Shown here piece after piece: positions 16,358 through 22,640 of a stretch of 48,302 nucleotides of DNA (the first letter of the stretch is position 1; each line of letters opens with the position of its first letter). This DNA comes from an uncultured Bacteroides sp. (lineage in GTDB: Bacteria; Bacteroidota; Bacteroidia; Bacteroidales; Bacteroidaceae). The notes below the pieces were generated by a model. It was not told the DNA's origin. It was given only the letters and a program-made list of their open reading frames with translations, and did not search any database. The DNA lies in the NCBI GenBank assembly GCA_900546355.1, contig URCM01000010.1:1-48302 (forward strand), in the 5' to 3' direction. The translations under genes were made by a program, and so were the position numbers.

Positions 16358-16450
16358 ATGATGAAAACAGTTGCTACATACTTCTTCTTTTTCTTTTATT
16401 ACTTTTACTTTAGCAATGAAGTGAAGCGGGAGTTTGTATGTGTACGTTAA
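16358..16450 (+). CDS. Phe/Tyr-rich leader peptide of the pheA operon
   Basis: A 30-codon open frame from tandem ATGs at 16358 and 16361 to TAA at 16448, about 26 bases after the predicted transcription start. Codons 8-18 are eleven consecutive aromatic codons, in order Y, five F, two Y, F, Y, F (7 Phe, 4 Tyr), followed by SNEVKREFVCVR. The run lies just before a segment (16424-16440, GAAGCGGGAGTTTGTAT in part) that can pair with the terminator's left arm. This is the arrangement of classical amino-acid attenuators such as pheL. Its role is to sense charged tRNA-Phe and tRNA-Tyr through ribosome stalling (inference from architecture). The peptide itself probably has no other function. Confidence 0.85.
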   Translation: MMKTVATYFFFFFYYFYFSNEVKREFVCVR

Positions 16451-16523
16451 ACCAAGACAAACAAGAAAAACAAAACCTATATGATACGAAATCCCGCTTC
16501 CAGACGAAAGCGGGATTTTTTTA
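16421..16523 (+). promoter_or_regulatory. Transcription attenuator with mutually exclusive structures
   Basis: The terminator is AAATCCCGCTT (16489-16499) paired with AAGCGGGATTT (16508-16518), an 11-bp perfect stem with an 8-base loop, followed by more T residues to 16522. The antiterminator is formed by leader-ORF bases GAAGCGGGAGTTTGTAT (16423-16439), which pair with ATACGAAATCCCGCTTC (16484-16500) at 16 of 17 positions, counting one G-U. The two share the left terminator arm and cannot coexist. A ribosome stalled in the aromatic run (16379-16411) leaves 16423-16439 free and permits read-through. A ribosome that reaches the stop at 16448 covers it and allows termination. Confidence 0.85.
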
Positions 16524-16541
16524 TTTAAAAGCACATAGAAA

Positions 16542-17384
16542 ATGAAAAGAATAGCCATACAAGGAGTCTTGGGGTCGTATCACGACATCGCGGCCCATAA
16601 ATACTTTAAGGATGAAAACATCGAACTGATTTGCTGCAACACCTTCGAAGAAGTGTTTGCCCAAATGAAGCAAGACGAAAACGTCCTCGGGGTGGTAGCC
16701 ATTGAAAACACCATTGCGGGAAGCCTGCTTCATAACTATGAACTGCTGCGCGACAGCGGTGCCACCATCATCGGCGAACACAAGTTGCGCATCAGCCATA
16801 GCATCATGTGCCTGCCCGGTGAAGACTGGGGCACACTGACCGAAGTCAATTCACATCCCGTAGCGCTGGCGCAATGCCGAGACTTCCTGCAACACCATCC
16901 GCAGCTGAAAGTAGTAGAAACCGAAGATACCGCGGCCAGCGCGCGCGACATCAAGGAGAAAGGACTGAAGGGTCATGCCGCCATCTGCTCGAAATATGCA
17001 GCCGAACTCTATGGCATGAAAATCCTGCAAGAAGGCATCGAGACGAACAAACACAACTTCACCCGTTTCCTCGTGGTGTGCGACCCTTGGATAGCCGACG
17101 ACTTGCGGGTGCGCCCGAAACTGAACAAGTCGAGTATCGTCTTCTCCCTTCCCCACAACGAAGGAAGCCTCTCACAAGTGCTCTCCATCTTTTCGTTCTA
17201 TAAAATCAACCTGACCAAGATACAGTCGTTGCCCATCATCGGACGTGAATGGGAATACATGTTCTACGTCGACGTGATGTTCAATGACTACCTCAGATAC
17301 AAACAATCCATTGATGCCGTAACCCCGCTTACCAAAGCACTTAAAATATTAGGAGAATATGCAGAAGGAGAATCAACCTTATAA
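16542..17384 (+). CDS. pheA: Prephenate dehydratase
   Basis: It converts prephenate to phenylpyruvate, the committed step to phenylalanine. The 280-residue protein is the monofunctional form, with the catalytic domain (1-180) including the FTRFLVV motif (Thr-Arg-Phe) and a C-terminal ACT domain (about 195-270). In the ACT domain the usual Phe-binding motifs are changed: the GALV-type loop reads GSLS and the ESRP motif reads QSLP. Feedback by Phe may therefore differ from the Escherichia coli enzyme (inference; I believe the QSLP form is common in Bacteroidetes). It is the first structural gene after the attenuator, and the next gene starts 26 bases before its stop. Confidence 0.96.
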   Translation: MKRIAIQGVLGSYHDIAAHKYFKDENIELICCNTFEEVFAQMKQDENVLGVVAIENTIAGSLLHNYELLRDSGATIIGEHKLRISHSIMCLPGEDWGTLTEVNSHPVALAQCRDFLQHHPQLKVVETEDTAASARDIKEKGLKGHAAICSKYAAELYGMKILQEGIETNKHNFTRFLVVCDPWIADDLRVRPKLNKSSIVFSLPHNEGSLSQVLSIFSFYKINLTKIQSLPIIGREWEYMFYVDVMFNDYLRYKQSIDAVTPLTKALKILGEYAEGESTL

Positions 17385-18552
17385 CATCCAGCCCGCCGAC
17401 CGGCTGGCGAATGTGAGCGAATATTACTTCAGCCGCAAGCTGAAAGAAGTGGCACGCATGAATGCCGAAGGGAAAGACGTCATCAGCCTGGGCATCGGAA
17501 GCCCCGACATGCCGCCTTCGGAAGAAACCATCAACGTATTGTGCGAGAATGCCAAGAAACCCGACGCACACGGCTATCAACCCACCGTAGGCATCCCTGA
17601 ACTGCGCCGTGCCATGGCAGACTGGTACAAACGCTGGTATAATGTAGACCTGAATCCGGATACCGAAATCCAGCCGCTTATCGGCTCAAAGGAAGGCATC
17701 CTGCACGTCACGCTGGCTCTGGTGAATCCGGGCGATCAGGTATTGGTGCCCAATCCGGGCTATCCCACGTATACTTCCCTGAACAAAATATTGGGAAGCG
17801 AAATCGTCAATTACAACTTACGGGAAGACAATCACTGGCAACCTGACTTCGACGAACTGGAACGGATGGACCTGAGCCGCGTGAAGATTATGTGGACCAA
17901 TTATCCGAACATGCCCACCGGAGCCAATGCCACCTTGGAACTGTATCAAAAGCTGGTAGACTTCGCACGCCGGCACAACATCGTGATAGTAAACGACAAC
18001 CCGTACAGCTTCATCCTGAACCGCAAGCCCATCAGTATTCTGAACATTCCCGGAGCGAAAGAATGCTGCATCGAATTCAATTCGATGAGCAAAAGCCACA
18101 ACATGCCGGGCTGGCGTGTGGGCATGATTGCTACGAATGCCACCTTTATCCAATGGATATTGAAGATAAAGAGCAACATCGACTCGGGCACGTTCCGCCC
18201 CCTGCAACTTGCAGCCGCACAAGCCTACCGGAACAGTGCGGAATGGCACGAAGAGGCAAACTTCAACGTATATAGCCGCCGCCGGAAGCTGGCAGAGGAA
18301 ATCATGCACGCCTTGGGCTGCACGTTCGACCCCGAACAGGTAGGCATGTTCCTGTGGGGGAAAATCCCCGACACGTATGCCGATGTGGAAGACCTGACCG
18401 AAAAGGTATTACACGAAGCCCGCGTATTCATCACGCCCGGATTCATCTTCGGAAGCAACGGGAAACGGTATATCCGTATCTCGCTCTGTGCCAAAGACGA
18501 TAAACTGGCGGAAGCCCTGAAACGTATCAAAGCGATAATAGTGAATAATTAA
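17359..18552 (+). CDS. PLP-dependent class I/II aminotransferase (aromatic branch)
   Basis: 397 residues, fold type I aminotransferase. The cofactor lysine is in SMSKSHNMPGWRVGM (around residue 243). SLGIGSPDMPPSEETI, NPGYPTYTS and WTNYPNMPTGA are the standard substrate and phosphate-site segments. It overlaps pheA by 26 bases, implying translational coupling, and lies between prephenate dehydratase and DAHP synthase. Transamination of phenylpyruvate and 4-hydroxyphenylpyruvate (or of prephenate) to Phe and Tyr is therefore the probable role. By sequence it also resembles LL-diaminopimelate or aspartate aminotransferases, so the substrate is inferred. Its last codons (VNN, stop) lie inside a 20-base repeat that recurs at 19757. 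Confidence 0.9.
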   Translation: MQKENQPYNIQPADRLANVSEYYFSRKLKEVARMNAEGKDVISLGIGSPDMPPSEETINVLCENAKKPDAHGYQPTVGIPELRRAMADWYKRWYNVDLNPDTEIQPLIGSKEGILHVTLALVNPGDQVLVPNPGYPTYTSLNKILGSEIVNYNLREDNHWQPDFDELERMDLSRVKIMWTNYPNMPTGANATLELYQKLVDFARRHNIVIVNDNPYSFILNRKPISILNIPGAKECCIEFNSMSKSHNMPGWRVGMIATNATFIQWILKIKSNIDSGTFRPLQLAAAQAYRNSAEWHEEANFNVYSRRRKLAEEIMHALGCTFDPEQVGMFLWGKIPDTYADVEDLTEKVLHEARVFITPGFIFGSNGKRYIRISLCAKDDKLAEALKRIKAIIVNN

Positions 18553-18665
18553 TAATGAATAGTTAATAGTGAATAGTTAATAGTGAAAGATGAATAACGG
18601 CAAATGAGTATGTCCACCATTATTAACGATTCATTATTAACTATTAACTGACAAAACCGAACTTA
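18541..18665 (+). repeat. Intra-operon repeat and hairpin between aminotransferase and DAHP synthase genes
   Basis: GTGAATAATTAATAATGAAT (18541-18560) is repeated exactly at 19757-19776. A 14-base unit GAATAGTTAATAGT occurs in tandem at 18557-18570 and 18571-18584. ACTATTAACT at 18640-18649 is complementary to AGTTAATAGT in each unit, giving two alternative hairpins. The stretch has no ORF. Confidence 0.6.
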
Positions 18666-18678
18666 AAAACTTAAATAT

Positions 18679-19746
18679 ATGGAACTCGAATTACAACCCA
18701 TCGAACTGGAAGGCGTATCGAAGGAACGCCCCATCGTCATTGCAGGCCCCTGCAGTGCGGAGACCGAAGAACAGGTGATGTCAACCGCCACCCAACTGGC
18801 CAACAAAGGAATCAAGATATTCCGTGCAGGCATCTGGAAACCACGCACCAAACCCGGAGGCTTTGAAGGCATCGGCGTAGAAGGACTGGCATGGCTGAAG
18901 AACGTAAAGAAGGAAACCGGCATGTATGTAGCGACCGAAGTGGCTACCGCCAAACATGTGTACGAATGCCTGAAGGCAGGCATCGATATCCTTTGGATAG
19001 GCGCGCGCACCTCGGCAAACCCCTTTGCCGTACAGGAAATAGCCGACGCACTGAAAGGCGTGGATATCCCGGTATTGGTAAAGAACCCGGTCAATCCTGA
19101 CCTGGAATTATGGATAGGCGCACTGGAACGCATCAACGCCGCCGGACTGAAACGTTTGGCTGCCATCCACCGCGGATTCTCTTCGTACGACAAGAAAATC
19201 TACCGCAACTTGCCTCAATGGCACATCCCCATCGAATTGCGCCGCCGCATCCCGTCTCTGCCCATCCTTTGCGACCCCAGCCACATCGGAGGCAAACGCG
19301 AACTTATCGCCCCGCTCTGCCAACAAGCCATGGACTTAGGTTTCGACGGGCTTATCGTAGAATCACATTGCAATCCGGACAGTGCCTGGAGCGATGCCTC
19401 CCAACAAGTAACGCCCGATGTGCTGGATTACATCCTCAACCTGCTGGTCATCCGCAAGGAGCACCAGACCACCGAAAGCCTGCACGAATTGCGCCAGCAG
19501 ATAGACGAGTGTGACAATACCCTGATGGAAATCCTCGCCAAGCGTATGCGTATCTGCCGCGAAATCGGTACGTTCAAGAAAGAACATAACATGACCGTGC
19601 TCCAAACCGGACGCTACAACGAAATACTCGACAAGCGCGGTGCCCAGGGAAGCCTCTGCGGCATGGATCCAGAATTCGTAAAGACCGTATTCGAAGCCAT
19701 CCACGAAGAAAGTGTGCGCCAACAGTTGGAAATCATTAACAAATAA
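18679..19746 (+). CDS. Bifunctional DAHP synthase (type I-beta) / chorismate mutase (AroQ), C-terminal fusion
   Basis: 355 residues. Residues 1-262 are a I-beta DAHP synthase, the entry step from phosphoenolpyruvate and erythrose 4-phosphate, with IAGPCSAET, FRAGIWKPRTKPGGFEG, PVLVKNP, and CDPSHIGGKRE carrying metal and substrate residues. Residues about 265-355 are an all-helical AroQ chorismate mutase (LHELRQQIDECDNTLMEILA, KRMRICREIGTFKKEHNMT). The mutase at the C-terminus is the arrangement described for the Prevotella nigrescens enzyme, where prephenate controls the synthase activity. One protein therefore supplies both the first step and the chorismate-to-prephenate branch, and the flanking pheA and tyrA genes use its product. 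Confidence 0.95.
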   Translation: MELELQPIELEGVSKERPIVIAGPCSAETEEQVMSTATQLANKGIKIFRAGIWKPRTKPGGFEGIGVEGLAWLKNVKKETGMYVATEVATAKHVYECLKAGIDILWIGARTSANPFAVQEIADALKGVDIPVLVKNPVNPDLELWIGALERINAAGLKRLAAIHRGFSSYDKKIYRNLPQWHIPIELRRRIPSLPILCDPSHIGGKRELIAPLCQQAMDLGFDGLIVESHCNPDSAWSDASQQVTPDVLDYILNLLVIRKEHQTTESLHELRQQIDECDNTLMEILAKRMRICREIGTFKKEHNMTVLQTGRYNEILDKRGAQGSLCGMDPEFVKTVFEAIHEESVRQQLEIINK

Positions 19747-19754
19747 TGTATTTC

Positions 19755-19818
19755 AGTGAATAATTAATAATGAATCATGAAAAACGAGCACATCATTAGA
19801 CACTATTAATTATTCACT
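19755..19818 (+). repeat. Hairpin between DAHP synthase and tyrA genes
   Basis: AGTGAATAATTAAT (19755-19768) is perfectly complementary to ATTAATTATTCACT (19805-19818) with a 36-base loop. It shares a 20-base sequence with the region after the aminotransferase gene. There is no T-tract, so it may modulate RNA stability or partial termination (inference). Confidence 0.6.
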
Positions 19819-19839
19819 ATTAATTATTAATTGAAAAAG

Positions 19840-20613
19840 ATGAAAATTCTGATATTGGGAGCCGGCAAAATGGGTTCCTTCTTTACCGATGTATTGAGTT
19901 TTGAGCATGAAGTGGCAGTATTCGAAACCGACCCGAAGCGGTTGCGCTTCATGTATAATTGCTACCGGTTTACGAAAGAAGAGGAAATCGAGGCATTTCG
20001 TCCCGAACTGGTCATCAATGCCGTAACGGTGAAATACACTATCCAAGCCTTCAACCAGGTCATGCCGCTCCTGCCCAAGGATTGCATCGTGAGCGATATC
20101 GCTTCGGTGAAAACCGACCTGAAAGCATTTTATGAGCAGTGTGGATTCCGCTATGTATCCACTCACCCGATGTTCGGACCTACATTCGCCAACCTGGACC
20201 AGCTCAGCTCGGAGAATGCCATCATCATCAAAGAAGGCGACCACTTGGGCAAGATATTCTTCAAAGACCTGTACCAACGTTTGGGCTTGAATATCTTCGA
20301 ATATACATTTGAAGAGCACGATGAAACCATGGCTTACTCACTTTCCATCCCGTTTGTTTCTACTTTTGCCTTTGCGGCGGTGATGAAGCACCAGGATGCG
20401 CCGGGCACTACCTTCAAACGCCACATGGCTATCGCCAAAGGTGTATTGAGCGAAGACGATTACCTCTTGCAGGAAATCCTTTTCAACCCCCGCACACCTG
20501 CCCATGTGGAAGGTATCCGCACCGAGCTGAACGAGCTACTGGACATCATCCAGAAAAAAGACGCCACCCGGATGCGTGCCTATCTGGAGAAAATTCGAGG
20601 ACATATAAAATAG
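19840..20613 (+). CDS. tyrA: Prephenate dehydrogenase
   Basis: It oxidatively decarboxylates prephenate to 4-hydroxyphenylpyruvate for tyrosine. 257 residues from the ATG at 19840; a TTG nine bases upstream is in frame but less likely. The N-terminal Rossmann loop is MKILILGAGKMGSFF, and STHPMFGPTFANL around residue 107 is the family substrate motif. It is short and lacks a C-terminal ACT domain or mutase domain, so feedback control must come from transcription or the DAHP synthase. It is the last gene of the operon and is followed by a terminator. Confidence 0.94.
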   Translation: MKILILGAGKMGSFFTDVLSFEHEVAVFETDPKRLRFMYNCYRFTKEEEIEAFRPELVINAVTVKYTIQAFNQVMPLLPKDCIVSDIASVKTDLKAFYEQCGFRYVSTHPMFGPTFANLDQLSSENAIIIKEGDHLGKIFFKDLYQRLGLNIFEYTFEEHDETMAYSLSIPFVSTFAFAAVMKHQDAPGTTFKRHMAIAKGVLSEDDYLLQEILFNPRTPAHVEGIRTELNELLDIIQKKDATRMRAYLEKIRGHIK

Positions 20614-20629
20614 CAATATGTCCCCATAA

Positions 20630-20681
20630 AAAGAATGTGCCAATGTATCTGCGATTTTTATTCCACATTAGCACATTCTTT
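20630..20681 (+). terminator. Terminator of the aromatic operon
   Basis: AAAGAATGTGCCAATGT (20630-20646) pairs with ACATTAGCACATTCTTT (20665-20681) with one mismatch in 17, followed by ATTCAT. It lies 17 bases after the tyrA stop. Confidence 0.65.
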
Positions 20682-20691
20682 ATTCATCATA

Positions 20692-20733
20692 TCAGAAGAT
20701 ATAACCCACACCGATGGTGAACGTCATGTTTTT
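20692..20733 (-). pseudogene. Possible C-terminal relic of an outer-membrane beta-barrel gene
   Basis: On the minus strand the last 13 codons before a TGA read KNMTFTIGVGYIF. A final amphipathic strand ending in aromatic Phe is the insertion signal of outer-membrane barrels. The frame is closed 11 codons further upstream by a stop and runs into the GHL10 gene, so nothing else of the gene remains. Short length makes coincidence possible. Confidence 0.3.
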
Positions 20734-20758
20734 AGGAGTGTGCCTGCATTTTCCAGGA

Positions 20759-22261
20759 CTATAGTTTCACTTTTTTACTCACCGCCTTCGATTCGTTCTG
20801 TAAGCGGTCGAGGGCAGTCACTACATAGCGGTACTTTGTCTTCCCGTCCTCATACGGAAGCTTATAGAAGCAATCGCGCGTAATGGCTACAATATGCGAA
20901 GGGTCTTTCAAGTTGACATCCTCCTTATTTCCAAACTGATAGACCACGTATTGCACCGCCTCATCCATCACATCCTTGGCTTTCGGAGCGGTCCAGAACA
21001 AGATGTATCCGTCTTCAGTCCATACAGATTTCACCTTGCGCACCTTCTTCGGTGCCTTATCATCCATAAACGGATAACGGGGCTGAAGGGCAGGATACTT
21101 GTGGTAAACTTTCTCTAACATGTCACAATAACTTCCCGGATTATCCACCACCGCGGCTGCATACCACTGACAACTACCCTCTATCGTGGGAAGCGAGCGT
21201 TGCAACTGATATTTTGCCGGCATCTGATGCTGGGCGGAACGCTTCGGGTCGGCTTTCGAGACCGTACGCATCACGTCCTGACCGATATACAACGGGCGTG
21301 CCGACGAATGCTTCGCCCACCAGCGCACCAGTGTGTCATAGTCTGCCGCCGGATGTCCGATTTCCCAATACACCTGCGGGATGTTATAATCCACCCAACC
21401 GTTGTTCACCCACAACAGCACATCGGCATACAGGTCATCGTAGTTCTGAAGCCCGTTCGTATTGCTTCCGTTCGGGTCTGATTTCTTGTTGCGGTAAATA
21501 CCGAAAGGCGACACGCCAAACTTCACCCACGGCTTGCACTGGCGCACCGTCTCGTGAATCTCCTTTATCAATACGTTCACATTATCGCGCCTCCAGTCTG
21601 CCTTGTTCGTAAAGCCCCTTCCGTATGCCGCAAAGCTGACGTTATCCGGAAAGTCCATGCCGTTCACCGGATAGGGATAAAAATAATCATCCATGTGGAT
21701 GGCGTCTATGTCGTAACGCGAGACAATGTCGCGCACAATGCGGCAAATGTACTTGCGCGACTCGGGCTGTCCGGGGTCGAAATACAACTGGCCGGCATAA
21801 CGAACGAAGAGATTCGGGTATTTATTGTAAGGATGAAGCGGAGAAAGCACCGTCGTGCCCTTGGTCTGTGCCCGGTACGGATTAATCCACGCATGAAGCT
21901 CCATGCCCCGCTTGTGGCACTCGTCTATCATGAATTGCAAAGGGTCCCACACCGGAGCGGGTGCCTGGCCCTGTACACCGGTCAGGAAGCGGCTCCACGG
22001 TTCGTACGACGAACGGTAAAGCGCATCGCACTCCGCCCGCACCTGAAAGATGATGGCGTTGATGCCCGCCTTTTCCAGCTTGTCAAGCTGGCTGATGAGC
22101 ATCGCCTGCATCTGCCGGGGAGGCATTCCCTGAAATTGTCCGTTCACACATTGTATCCACGCCCCGCGGAATTCCCGCTTCGGGTATACGGTCTGCGCCC
22201 CTAACGCCTGCCATACGGACAGGAAAAGCAAGCAAGCCGCCAAAATCATTTTCGCTTTCAT
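20759..22261 (-). CDS. GHL10/DUF187 family secreted glycosyl hydrolase-like protein
   Basis: 500 residues from the ATG at 22261; the frame reaches 22336 through sequence upstream of the promoter box. Signal peptide residues 1-22 (ILAACLLFLSVWQALGAQ). The TIM-barrel domain (about 27-330) is of the YngK/DUF187 type: REFRGAWIQCVNGQF, INAIIFQVRAECDALY, MELHAWINPYRAQ and DAIHMDDYFYPYPV, with acidic residues in the positions expected for catalysis. A C-terminal fibronectin-like domain follows (about 400-500). Some relatives cleave peptidoglycan stem-free glycans or exopolysaccharide, but the substrate here is unknown. It is monocistronic, convergent with the aromatic operon. Confidence 0.88.
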   Translation of the reverse strand: MKAKMILAACLLFLSVWQALGAQTVYPKREFRGAWIQCVNGQFQGMPPRQMQAMLISQLDKLEKAGINAIIFQVRAECDALYRSSYEPWSRFLTGVQGQAPAPVWDPLQFMIDECHKRGMELHAWINPYRAQTKGTTVLSPLHPYNKYPNLFVRYAGQLYFDPGQPESRKYICRIVRDIVSRYDIDAIHMDDYFYPYPVNGMDFPDNVSFAAYGRGFTNKADWRRDNVNVLIKEIHETVRQCKPWVKFGVSPFGIYRNKKSDPNGSNTNGLQNYDDLYADVLLWVNNGWVDYNIPQVYWEIGHPAADYDTLVRWWAKHSSARPLYIGQDVMRTVSKADPKRSAQHQMPAKYQLQRSLPTIEGSCQWYAAAVVDNPGSYCDMLEKVYHKYPALQPRYPFMDDKAPKKVRKVKSVWTEDGYILFWTAPKAKDVMDEAVQYVVYQFGNKEDVNLKDPSHIVAITRDCFYKLPYEDGKTKYRYVVTALDRLQNESKAVSKKVKL

Positions 22262-22300
22262 GATTCCTTTTTCTATTATACATATTTTATAGTCGGGGGA

Positions 22301-22308
22301 CAAAGATA
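22301..22308 (-). promoter_or_regulatory. Putative -7 box for the GHL10 gene
   Basis: TATCTTTG on the minus strand, 40 bases before the ATG at 22261. It lies inside the longer open frame, which argues against the upstream start. Confidence 0.5.
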
Positions 22309-22433
22309 GCATAATTCCCCGAAAGTCCCCTATCATTCCTTGAAGTTTTCACCGGAAAGGCAAACCGCCTCCTTCCCATGCTTCGCCGCACCGGTTAGCC
22401 CGCCTCTGCAGGAGGCATGAAGATGCCAACGGA

Positions 22434-22515
22434 GTTTCATAATGTTTTTAACCTGATGAAACTATAGTTTTAATTGGGGAAAACTGTAGTTTCAGCGGGT
22501 TAAAACTCATGAAAC
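22434..22515. repeat. Nested palindromic repeat upstream of uvrA
   Basis: The 380-base gap between GHL10 and uvrA has no ORF. It contains nested arms: GTTTCAT (22434-22440) with ATGAAAC (22509-22515), TTTTAACC (22446-22453) with GGTTAAAA (22498-22505), and TGAAACTATAGTTTT (22457-22471) with AAAACTGTAGTTTCA (22480-22494). The core AAACTATAGTTT is itself a palindrome and recurs in part at the GHL10 stop (20757-20768). It is a dispersed intergenic element of unknown role. Confidence 0.65.
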
Positions 22516-22583
22516 AACCATATGCATCTGCCGGTACGCCTGAATCGCTTGCCAAAAAGGAGCAGGCTTCGCCCCGCCCGCTA

Positions 22584-22614
22584 TTGGTTTTTCCGGTTAT
22601 TTTCACTACATTTG
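22584..22614 (+). promoter_or_regulatory. Promoter of uvrA
   Basis: TTG (22584-22586), a 20-base spacer and TACATTTG (22607-22614), 27 bases before the ATG. Confidence 0.65.
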
Positions 22615-22640
22615 CCGGGAAAACCATTGAATGAAACCAC

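Noticed and set aside
18553..18678. Possible CRISPR-like array in the tandem 14-base repeats
   Set aside because: Only two adjoining units, no spacers and no cas genes nearby.
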